64,000 nucleotides of DNA. Source: Enoplosus armatus. Lineage: Eukaryota > Chordata > Actinopteri > Centrarchiformes > Enoplosidae. The notes beneath the pieces were generated by a model. That model ran no database searches. It saw only the letters and a program-made list of their open reading frames with translations, and had not been told where the DNA came from. The translations under genes were made by a program, and so were the position numbers. Positions 21,301-33,608 of this stretch are shown here, piece after piece (position 1 is the stretch's first letter; each line of letters begins with the position of its first letter). Location: NCBI RefSeq assembly GCF_043641665.1, contig NC_092183.1:20315001-20379000 (forward strand), in the 5' to 3' direction.

Positions 21301-24300
21301 TTATGAAACACACTGAGTAGGTGGACTCCTCTAAATCCTTCGTACTGCTCTTTCATGCTCATTATGCTTAAAGTGCACGTGGGAGGCATACATTGTAGCT
21401 TTCCAATCACTGAGTCAAAAGAGGGTTTTTGCCCCCATAAATTCATATATCATCAGTTTAATGTCCTATAATATTTCCACAAAGCCCATCTGCCCTGTGT
21501 TAATTGGCTTTTTATAACTGCCGTGATCCCACATTCAATTTAATCAAATTTCATGATTAGGAAGGTGAGTCGAGGAGATCTGTGTACAAGCTTGAAAGGG
21601 AGGGGTTGTGAATGTGTGTGTGTGTGTGTGTGTGTGTGTGCCTGAGGAGGGGGCGTCATTGTAATAATTGACCAACATGCTGATGCAGAGTTTGTGCGCT
21701 CTCTCATCAGTGGACAGTTGTGTCTGAACAGAGGACTTCCTCCTCATAAATCTGTTCACAGCCAGACCGCGAGCTCCAGACCCGCAGCGCGCGTTAGACG
21801 GCACACTGTTTCAAACTCATACTTTAATGTAAAGACATTAATTCATTGTTAGTTATGAAGTCAGGCTGAATTGGCAGTTTCAAACATGTCAACCTCATGG
21901 CGGTGCTCGAGGAAAAGTCAGGGGATCATCAACTTCACAGGATTCATCCTCTGGGCACCACGAATGAAGAATTTCTGCCTGAGCCGAAGCACCACTGCTG
22001 CCTGAGAGATATTTTTAGCAGAATTAAGGGACTCCTTTTACTTCTTTTTCTTTTCACAATATGTTGAACATTTGTACTCTGTTCCCATAATATTCGGCAG
22101 CTTCCTGCAAATTCAGTAAGCCACAGCAGCAGTTCTCCGGTTGACATGGCTACCTCTAGAAGCGACCGCCTCCTGTGGTCACATTAGCGCAAGTTGAGGT
22201 GCATGCGTCATACCAAATGACGTAACGTTTCTGTAACACAAGAACTGACACTCAAACCTTGCAGTTCATCAGTGATGGTTTCAGCTCTTGAACATATGCC
22301 CTGTTGTTTTCTCCTTTTCACTCAGTTTGCTCAGTGGGCTTTAATACAGACACAGCCGCATCACAACTCTACAGAACAATTTCAGCCAATTTATGAGTTT
22401 CAGGCTGTAGAGAAACTCACAAGCTCTCCCATACACACTGCTCAGACATCTTACTGTAACAGTGTTGAGATATGATGCTTTATTTCCTGCAGGTAACGTC
22501 CCCTAAAAAAACCCCATGCACTTACTGTCTTTATATGTAACCTTTTTCTTCACTGTAAAATTTTTTTATGCTGCTTTTTATGACAGCTGAACATTTTTAT
22601 TCCACATGAAGGAGGAGGGAGAAAATAGAAAGCCATTGAATCACGGGATGTTACGAACCCCCCACCCCCCCACCCCCTCCACCAGACTAAGAAGTGGATT
22701 ATGTTTTTATTACTTCAATACATTAATAAAATGTCATTAGCCCGGGAGCTTTCTCTGGAAACAAAAACTGCTAAGACAGCATGCCACAATATTAGATATT
22801 TATGTAATATATCCTGCATTAAGGCTTAAACAACACGAACACACTCAAGAACTTTACTTCCTTGTAACTTTGGCTCTTCTCTGCAAGCACAGATGCGAAT
22901 AGGAGAAAAAATAATAACATCAACATTTGTGCTAAACTTAAACAGAAAATGTAAAAATCAACATAGTAAAATCACATATAGACTATGTGAATTATTTTAC
23001 ATCACAGGTATATTTTCTTTGTTTTTCCAGCCAGCTGTAGCATAGCTTCTTATATGCTGTTCTTTAGCCAGGTCTCACTTCCTTCCTGACAGCCGAGATG
23101 AATCCATAACTCCAATCGCTTATGCATTTTTGATTTGAGTAATCACAGGCAGGTGGCCGGACAAAAGGCTGCCACTTGCATTTGAGAGAGTGAAGCGCTT
23201 GGTTGTGTGCGGAGCTGTCAGCGTCTATCAGAGGCATCAGGGCTTAATGCATTAGAGGCAATGATCTGACAGGTACATATTGTCAAGGCCCATTGACTTC
23301 TTTGTGGTGTGGCTGATTGATTGTCGAGATTATGTTAAAATGGGAGTCGTGCGCCTCTTTGTGATTCAGAGTGGTGTGCCCATGCAGTGGAATGCTGAAC
23401 AGCCGCCTTAAAACTACCATTGCATTTTGATTTTAAAATATATTAGTTTTATCCCTCCAGCAGTCCATTCGGTTTGTGAATAATCACCGTTGTCTGCTCT
23501 AGCTGGAACAAGACCGAGGAGTTTGTTGTGCCCTCTCATCTGTGACAGCAAACCGATGTACAGCCGCATGAAGAATGAATTATGGTAGATGGAAAGGTGC
23601 CTCTGACACAGCACATTTTATAATTTGAATCAAAGAGCATTAGCCTAATATAAAAGTCTTTTGGATATAAAAAGAAATCCCCTGTATGAAATCAACATAT
23701 TTATTGTCAGCGAGGCAGCTCTGGGCTTTACAGCGTGACATCACAGATTAAACATTTCAGATCTGTGGTGGCTCACTTTGCCTCTGTTCAAAATAATGAC
23801 ATTTGTATCCCATTTGAATCATCAGACAAATGCATATTCTTATCTGTTGTTTTCCCTATCAACAGTAGTGGCTTACAGTTGCTTTGTTAGTAGTTATTAA
23901 TATTTCTGTGATAATATTGTTTTACCGGAACAAAGTATCAGCAATGCACATACACAGAGCAACAATGCACTATCACAGCGGTAATAAATATTGTACAATA
24001 TCAGCCGCTGTCTGAGCAACTTCAAATCAGCTAATGTAGATGCTTTACTTAAAAATCGGCTGGGCCAACATACTTGCCAATGTATTTGTTTTTTTTTTTA
24101 CAGATCTTTTGGTGTATTGGTGTATATGTATGACTAAATAATAAAATAAAAATAGAAATGTCTCAATTACGTAGTTTGTTCACCAAAGAGCTCTGACAAG
24201 TTTGCTTTTCAGCTGTAAAATGTCCCGCTCAGTACATATCTGTACATATGGTCCAGTAAAAACAGTAAAGCTGTGGGCTGGAACACCAAAACAATAAGCT

Positions 24301-27300
24301 AAAAGATACTAAAACGCTTTAAAGAGCTGAGGGGAATTGCAGTCAGTTCTGTTCGTCACTATGAGCGACCTCTTTCACCGTACACGTGGTCATTATCCAT
24401 TGTATATATGAAAATTATTGATTTGTGCAGCTTTAATAATCCTTGTCCTTTTCTTATGTTGTTGTGTGTTTAAAGAAAAAGACAATCAATATTGACCTAT
24501 CCAGAGATGGGCTGCAATGTAAATATAATATACCATGACCATATGTGGTATTTAATTATACATAAGCTGCATATATCAATATTTCTTTGTCTTTGTCAGT
24601 TTGGAACTTGTCATATACAGAGTATGCATTCAAAGTGGACCAGTAAGGATGAAAGAGAGTTAAAATTGCACTGTCAAATGTGTGGTTACTGATTATGGGA
24701 TTAGATGTTTCTTTGCAGCTACGTTTTTTTAAAGCCGACACTCAACAGAAATACCTCTGCAGAATAATCATTTGTTCATTCACTACAACTCAGTTAAATG
24801 TAAATGGTCTGAAGTACACTCTGACCATTGGCTAGATGGTACTTGATGTAATTGGAATGTGTATGTGTGTGCGTCCCCAATCATTCTTGACACAATCTCC
24901 AGTTCCTAATCAGTGTTAAAGGAGTGGCTACCCCAGAGTACAATCGGTGTGCAAGTTAGTCTGGCAGGAGTGGCTTTAATTTAAAGGATAAATCTGGCAT
25001 TTTTAAACCTGGGCTCTATTTTTTACATATTTTGGGGTCTAAATGACTAATAGGTACAAATAGTTTTGGAATTGGTCCGGAAGATCGCCTCGGGATCTTT
25101 GGGTTGCAATGGCAGCAACGCAATTGTGTCCGTCAAAGGTACGTCCACTGTAAGTGTTTGTGTTTGCCAGTGACAGGCTCAGGTTGTTATTCTACGTGTC
25201 TGGCAACATTATGGAAAGCATCCCTACAGAGATAGACCTTTTTGTTAAAGAGTAAGATGACTTACTGACTCACGTTTCCACCGTCGCCTTCCTGCAACAA
25301 CTCACCCCGAGATTTCAGTTGTTACTGGTTAAACGAAAAGGAGCTTACTCTCCAAATTGTGTAAAAATAGGGCCCAGGTTTCCGAATACCAGAATTACAC
25401 TTTAATGAAGTCATTTCAGTAAACTCACTGGGTCAACGTGACTGTATTAATAGACAAAGAGCATAAAAGTCCTCTTACACACACATTAACTCTCTGGTTC
25501 TAAAAAGCTTTGTCCGAATATTGATTTAACCTGATCTTCAACGATATGTGAAGCAAAGACACGTTTTCACGCTGTCATCTTGCCCATGCCAGCAGCGTCC
25601 AGTCCTCTGTTTTTGGCAGCCTGGAGTGTTCATGCTGCTTTGTTTCTCTCATGCTAGGGGACAGTGAGCTGATGACGAGGGAGGATTAGGTTTGTCCAGT
25701 CAAAACATAGACAGCGTGGCAATAGTGAGTCATTGGCCCCGTGGTGCTGCCCAGGCCGGGGGGGCGGGGGGGGGGGGGGGGGCAGCGCTGGCATATAGCA
25801 CATCATGCCACAGCTCGTTCTGAACCACTATCTGCTCCTGCAGATTCTCCTCTTAACCCCGAGGCCCTCAATTTCACACAAATTGGAAGGAGCCACACCA
25901 GGCTGAGACAGAATGACCCCAATGATAATGAAGCGTTAGCCTAAAAATATTACAGTTTAATTCAAATTGGGAATAAAATCGTATAAGGATGTTAATGCCA
26001 CACTGAGTGATGTCTTTCACACTTGCTCAGAATTAGAATTTAGAATAGTTATATCATAATAATTTTTATTAGGCATGCTAGTAGCATGGACAATGTCAGT
26101 CGGTGGGTTTCTTGGTCGGTCCACCACTCTGGCCCAGCCTGAAATATCCCATCAACATTCATGGTCCCCAGAGGATGAATCCCAATGACTTTGGTGATTC
26201 ACTTTTGATCTAGTGCATACGGCAGATCAAACGTTTCACTTAATCAGTAAAATATCTCAACACCGATGAATTGGACAGACATTCATGGTGACCTCCAGAG
26301 GATGAATCCAAATGACTTATGCGATCCCTCCGAGTGAAATGTCTCAACAACTACTGGATGGATTGCCATAGAATTTGGTAGAGAAATTCATGTTCCCCTC
26401 AGGATGAATTGCACTCACTTTTCATTAAGCGCCATCACCAGAAAAAACCCCAGTTTTACTTAAACCAAATCCCATCAGCCCCAGCTGAACTTTGTATTTA
26501 GTGTCTATTAGCATGTTGGCATTGTCGTTATGAGGACATTAGCATATAGCATTTAGCTCACAGCCCCAAAATACAGTCTCGCAAAGCCGCTAGTGTGGCT
26601 TTTGACTGGTAGTCTTTTTAGATGTCATATACCCTACAATACAAGGCAAAATGAGAAAATAATTAAAGAAGGATTGACGTGATAAAACAGTAATCACTTA
26701 GTATCCAAAGCTGCACGCTGCTGGGATGTAATTGGTTATAAGTTCAGAAACGTAGGCTGGAGGCAGATAATGACTGTGTTGAAGGCAATGAGTAAAATCT
26801 TTGAACTGACTCTTTAACCTTATTGGCAGGCAGTAGAGGGAAACTTATATGGTGGTTGCCTTCGCCCAGCAGCATTTTACAGCAGTATAGTATAGATAGA
26901 AAAGAGTATAGATTTTAATAATGATACATGCATTTTTTTCAGCATACAAATCATAGGGCAGTTTGTATCCTTTAAATACCACATGTTGAAAGCAATATTG
27001 GCAGAAGTATAATGGAGGCCTGGATATGATGCACTCAGAGGACATGCTAACCATTCCCTTGTATAGGCCGGAGATAAGTGCAATGGGCTGCATTTGATGA
27101 CTCTTGCTGCCCTTTTTCACAATGTTTTTGTGCATTCTCTAAGAACCTTGAAGATAGTTGTGTGAAGGCCCGTAATTAGACGTTCTGGGACTATGGCAAG
27201 CGCTGAAATTCAGAGTGATGTAATCTGCACTTCCATCCTTAATTGCACACGCCATGTGTAGGATGGCTAATTTAGTCCAGAAGAGTGAAGAAACCGCAAG

Positions 27301-30300
27301 CCTTCTGCCAACCGATACTTTCTAAAATCAGTCCGTTGTTGGCATTTCTCTGCCGGGTTGTATTTTTTATAGCCTGTCTGGAACTAACACAAGTGTATAT
27401 TGTTTTGACAGAGGATGTGAATTTTATCACACAAACAGTGCTACCCTGCGTTCTCGAAGTAAGCATGACCGCTTCAACAGTACCCATGCCGAAGGACAGG
27501 GAAAGCAGTGAGAAAAAGTACAGCATGATAAGGATAACAGACCTATAAAACAACTAAGCATGTCAGGTGTGTTACTTATCTGGTCTTTTCAGGGATGGAA
27601 GCCAGGGTGGTTCATCCAAAGAAACAAGGCGAGGCAACTTTTGTCTGAATGAGAAATACGTCTTTTTAATCTATTGTGAGCTGACCAGCAGAGAGAGGCG
27701 GGTTGATCTCTGTGACAGCAGCCTCCCTTGAATGAAGACGGATGAGAAGTGAAAAATCCCTCTCTGTTCCTGTGATATGGCACAGTAAACATGAGCTCAC
27801 CTACGAGACAAACACTCAGTAAAAAAAAAGTGTGCGCGTATGTACGCAAACATACAAAGTACATAAAACCTGAAAGCGCAGGATATAGAAGAATTCTATC
27901 AATTATTTGATAAGGGATCTGGAGTTGCACACAATTTCACAGAGGGAACTGGGAAGTGAACTTGTGATTTACTTTTGGTATATCTCTTCATGTTGTAAGA
28001 TATAGAGCAATGCTGTAACAACTGGGCAGCGGCGATACAGAGAGTACCAGGAAGCAGGGTTTAATCATGTTAATGGTAATGGTATGCCTGAACCTGGTTA
28101 GAAATTCCCGTTTTATCTACTCAAACTCTCGACTACGGCTCCAACTCCATCCCACTATTTCTTCATTTGGACCACCAGGGAAAATAAATCAAACCCTGTA
28201 GCAAAGTGTAGAATGACGTGCTGCCAGTCATCTGCATGAGGTTTGTTTTGTTTTTCTCTCGCAGGTTTTACAGTGTGTGTGTAGCGCAGCTGACAAAGGA
28301 TGACAAGTGATCAGAATCATCCAATGAGCGAGTTACCTGTCAGTCCATGTGATTTCATGCTTGGTTTGTTTATGAACAAGGGTAGCGTGAGCCCTAAGAA
28401 ATGCTGAGTTCTTCGGTCTGGAGAATGGAAAACAATACAGCACAGTACAGCGAGGATATTGCTTGTAATACGAAAATGTCCATGAAGGTCATGCTCATGT
28501 TGTTGGATCTTGTACCTCTTAAACACGAACAGCTCTTTTAGTAATACTTTTAATAGGATATCACTGTCTTCTCTTGTGCAAGGTAAGCATACAGATTCTT
28601 GGCAACCCTGTTGACATGATGATGTTTTTATAGCACATTTTTCAGTGCACCACCTAATTTATGAAGGGAAGCAGCTGTGTCAAAGTTATTCAGTTAGTAA
28701 TATTTTACACCTGGAAGTACTGTAACCTCAGCTGTCTTATAGAGGCTGTGCAACGCCACTGGAGCAGGATACATTTGATAAGGAATAGATGATAACATAC
28801 TCACCCACATTATTATTTACTGATATATTTATTTAGGTAGCACTACCGCTAGCAAGCTAATTTGCCAGCATATTTACTGGGGGCGGTGCAAGCTGGCTCT
28901 TATTACTGTGTTATGGACCACACTGGCTGTGAGTTTGACAATTGTTTTTACGTTACAATTAATAGATTTTAGTCGGAATGTATATTAGAAGATTAAGTCA
29001 TTTGTCTTTCTACTGCAATGAGCTGTTAGAAATCGGGTTAATTAGAAGCTACGTGTGCATGATTGGATGAAAGGTATATATTTTGGAGGTAGTATTTTAT
29101 CTCGTTGTTTTTTCCATTTGAACATTTCTGTATTGATTGCATTCATGTCACAGCAAGGTAATCTCTCTTTTTTAAAACTAAATAGAGGTGAAAGAGTAAA
29201 GAAATGTTGCAGTAGCCTACTGTACTGCACTAATTACTGTAACAAGCTTTCGTCGACTAGTTTTTTCAGGAAGGGCAAAATGTTCAGAATACTAAATGTC
29301 AAACTTGAATGACATAAAAGGGTATCTCTATTGAGAGTAGAGCTATGAAATATGTAGTAGTCGACTGACTTCTATGAGCAACTAGCTGCAGGCTATGAGG
29401 ATGAACTCCACAGGTAAGCTAAGTGTAATGGCAAACTGGGTTAATTACATATGCCATGACTACCTCACTTTTACTTCCCGTTTTCACAGCGAGAGCATAA
29501 GGCTTAATAATGTTGGCCGCCCCCCTCCATTCTCTGCTTTTCACAGGGGTTCAGTCTAACATTAGTTAGCCAGGAAAAACCGTGGCGCTTTAGCTTGGCC
29601 TACTGAGGATTAACTCAAACAGTGAGATTTTTTTTTTTCTAAGCCTGCAGAGCAGCTCTGCGTCCAAGAAATGTTTGTAGAAGTGAAATTATAATTAGCT
29701 TCTGTTTCGTTACAAATTTTTCCCAACACATTAGTAAGCCCACGTCTGTATAGCTGGCTCAAGAGGAAGCGTCTAGTCTTCTAGGGCTCCTACAGACCAG
29801 TTTGCTGATGATCACTAAAATAAAGTTCGGCTTGGCAGCTGGACAGAAAGGCTTTCAAAACAAAATGTGCCCTGCCGCATTGCTAGTTGGAAATATTTCT
29901 TTAAAACTAAAAGATTTTTGTCAGTGGTGTGAAAGCTCACTGCTTTCCCCTCTGATCTAGTCTGAAATAGAAACATTCCTCTCCCCTTGCTTTAATAGCT
30001 TTCTTTCCCTGGCCCAAAATAGATCTACTTGTTCATGGAGTTAGTTCCCACTCTGACAGGTTTTAGGTTAAACTGCAGATTTAAAGCCAGTCCATCTGGA
30101 GCCGCAATAAAAGCTCTTTTCAGAAGGGATCGAGGCAGCGTGGGGTGAATGGACAGTTCTTTAGAGGGAAAGAGAACATCATATTTGTATATTTCCAAGG
30201 ATTAAAAAATTCTAAATATATATTACTGTGATTGCACTGTCCTTGCTATATGTATTGATGAACACCACCCACTGGAGAGTGAGAAGCCACAAACCCATCA

Positions 30301-33300
30301 TGTTACTAAGAGTAAGAAGATAGCTCTTGGGGTGTGCAAGTGTTTAGTTTAAACTTCCCCAGAAAGTCCCTAGATTTATACGAAGATATTGTATCTTTAG
30401 TGTTTTTTCAGTGTTTCAGTCTGTGCAGAATGTGCACTAAAGCAAAAAAGGAGGGACCTTGACCTGTTTTCAAAGGTGAAAAAAACAAGTACAGAAAGTC
30501 AGATGACATCTGTGCAACATCAACCATTGCTATTGTCGTAGTCTCTACAGCCCTAAAAATTAGGATAAACACATAATTCACAAGCGTATTAAAAAGAATG
30601 ACTATGCTATATAGGTGGTAGGTTAACTGTCTTTGTCAGTCAGTATTGTAGTTCCTGGAAGATAGTTTTAACTAGCTATACAATATATTGTTCACTGCAG
30701 TTACAAACAGTGTCAGAGACTTATTATTGAAACATTACTTGACATGAAGTGAGAGACTGAAACCTGTCTGACCTGACTGTAAGCACTTGCCTTGCCTTTA
30801 TTAGCAATTTTATCTTATTTGAGGTTATGTTTAGCAAGATACAAGGGACTTACATTATCTGTTACAAGGCCTCCAGCATGCTTTGACAAAAACACATTAC
30901 TTCATTGTGGTCTTTTGGCTAGTGGTATATATATGGTGGTACATTCTCAGCTTTAGCTTGGGATGAATTGTCTAATTTCAAGGTTTAGACATTTTTTTCA
31001 CATTCCATTGATGATGGAAATAATATAAACCAGAATAGCACATGCCGTAGATCTACAGCGATGATTACACGTGCTGGGCGCGTGCAAAATTATGTCGACA
31101 CTTGACTAACCAAAAGACTAACTTTGAATGAACTCCCTCATAATCGGTCAAAAGTGTCGCCAGGGGTGATATTTTCACAGTGTCCATTGTTAATAAACAA
31201 GTCTCCACGAAATTAATGTAAGTTCATTTAATGTCCCCAAAAGTGACATAAGTCAACGTGTGTGTGGCAGGTTGTGGCATGCTGCTACATATTGGGCAGG
31301 GAGATAAACCCTCTCTCCTCCTCCTAGGAGTATTTTTAATTCTGAGAGGTCTTTGAGAAGTCTTTGACATCTTAAATTACACAGTTGAACTTGTTAAAGT
31401 AAATGTTCCTTATTTCATTAAATGTTTTACATTGTAGGAGGAAGTGTGTTTCTGTCTCACCTGTTTAATAGTGACCACATATTCTGTTTTCTTTTGGTTG
31501 CCGTGATTTTTTGTGTCTTCCTTTTTTCAATTGCCGATTTGTGGTCACTGAGCTTGTACTTAGTTAGGATCTGTCTCTGCTTTCTATCTCCGACAGCGGA
31601 GAGATATTCTGCCAATTCATAATCTCTTTCTAGGGCCAGATAACGTCCTAATCTACTTTCCTGTTTCTCTCCATTCACATCTTTCTATTGACGTTGGATA
31701 CGTTCGTACCGCCTCCAAATTTTGCCTGGCAATTTATCCGAATGTACCATTCAATTTCAAATGAGGACATCCATATAGCATTTATACTCTGATAGTACTG
31801 CAAGGTATTATCCAATCGAGGTCAATTATCAGCACAATTGTGGTCTATTCATTAGCGATGAGGTGTGGTGCAGTAGAACATAGAAGAGAAAGCTCAGAAA
31901 AGACAAGAAAGAGGCCTACTCTAGATTCATAAACACTGCGTTGCCAAGACTCGCAGTGTGGCTGCATTTACAGGGATTCAGCCTTGTCAGGAGAGCTTCA
32001 GGCAGAATTTATCATCCTATATGTGGGTGACCTTGGGGAGAGGTTTACCTGTAGATATGGTTGAGGGAGCAGGGTTGGATAAGCAGGGCACTTAAGCATG
32101 CAGAGACACTGTGCTACAGAACTCTTTCATTTACTAGCTCTGTTTTTCACACCTTGCTATAAATAAAGGGATTTGGGGGGGAAATCTTCCCTCTGCACTG
32201 ACTATATAGACTGATTTAATTAACTTTTACGGATTTTATGGCTATCATCCCCTGGTTGCTCAGCAAAGCCTCACGACTTTGGCTCGAACAAATTCTAGGT
32301 AAAAACAGTTAATTGTGAGACACTTTGAGTTAACCACAGTTGAACTCTGAAGTTGTATTCGCTGGCTTTGTAAAAGTTTGTGTTGATGTGTCCTGACCCT
32401 AGAAGGGGAGAAAAACATATTATGGCTTGATTCACGCCTACTTTCATTATCGGGGGCTGCCACCTATAACTCACTCATCAGAGAGAGACAGTGCTTCATT
32501 TTCAAGTTCCAAAATCACAGACAGGCGTCACCATCCATAATCACTCTGCTTGGCTTGTGTTGAGTATTCTCCTAATTAGATTGTCTTTGGTTCATTGCTT
32601 TGGTGCACTGCTACAGTAACATGATTTCTTGGTGATCACACTTACTTGAAGAACATGGAAAAGTAAATTCCAGGAACAGATCTGAATTTCTATTAGTCAG
32701 TGATACACTGATTGTTATCAATAGCCATGTAATCCTCCCCTGTAATCCTATTTGCTGTGTATAATTTCTAATCTAACTGAGCTCTCATCAGTAGGTGGCC
32801 ATTAAGCCCTGGTTGGATTTGTGTCCGCTTGTTCGTCTGTCCTAACAGAGCTCCCTCACCATTAAATGTCCCTCTGCACTCACAAAGAGGCCGACTGACT
32901 CTGCCCCGCGAATGCCTCTGTATTCAGCCTGATTTACGATATCGGTTTGCAATAAAGGCCAGTGTGAGGGGAAGAGATTCATTAAGGAGCTCACTTTATG
33001 TTTTAGAGAAGTCCGGAGGGGCCTAGGGAATACTGATTGGCACACAGATATGTGCTTGTCTCCTCCTCCGAACCCAAGCCAAAAGCTCTCAGCCCCTTTC
33101 CCCTCCAGCCATGTGCACTGGATGGCACAAAGGCGATGTTGTTCTCTGGCCGCAGGATGCCCAGGGTCCTTGCCACTCAGTCTGCAGTCTCCTGCTGTGA
33201 TAACACTGTTCCAGACATATCGGGCCTCCTCGCAGCACCTGGAGGCCCTTCTCAGCATCCCGTAATGACATCCCCACTGACCCTCCCAGCCACTAACAGC

Positions 33301-33564
33301 AGCGCCTATTTGGGTTCATCTTTTCCATTCACAGCTTGACCAAATAGGCCAGCAGGCACGACATTGCTGTGTTTACTCTTCATCGGTCGATACTCTTTAA
33401 TCCCCGAGATGATGCTTTCTCTCGTGAACTCAAAATAGCTCTTGCTCCTCCTCCCCAGTGAAGCCACAGGCCCATTACTCTTTATTAGCTCTTAGCGTCT
33501 TAAATGTGGCCATCCATTAGAGGTGAGGCAACAAACATCCCCAGCAGGTCCCTCAATAGCTTGC

Positions 33565-33608
<44 letters not shown>

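Noticed and set aside
27272..27553. Mirror-image open frames on both strands
   Set aside because: Neither strand shows a family, start context or splice signals; coincidence is sufficient.
32842..33339. Cluster of overlapping frames on both strands in intron 1
   Set aside because: No recognised domain; the frames compete with one another and sit in a less AT-rich stretch that has few stops.
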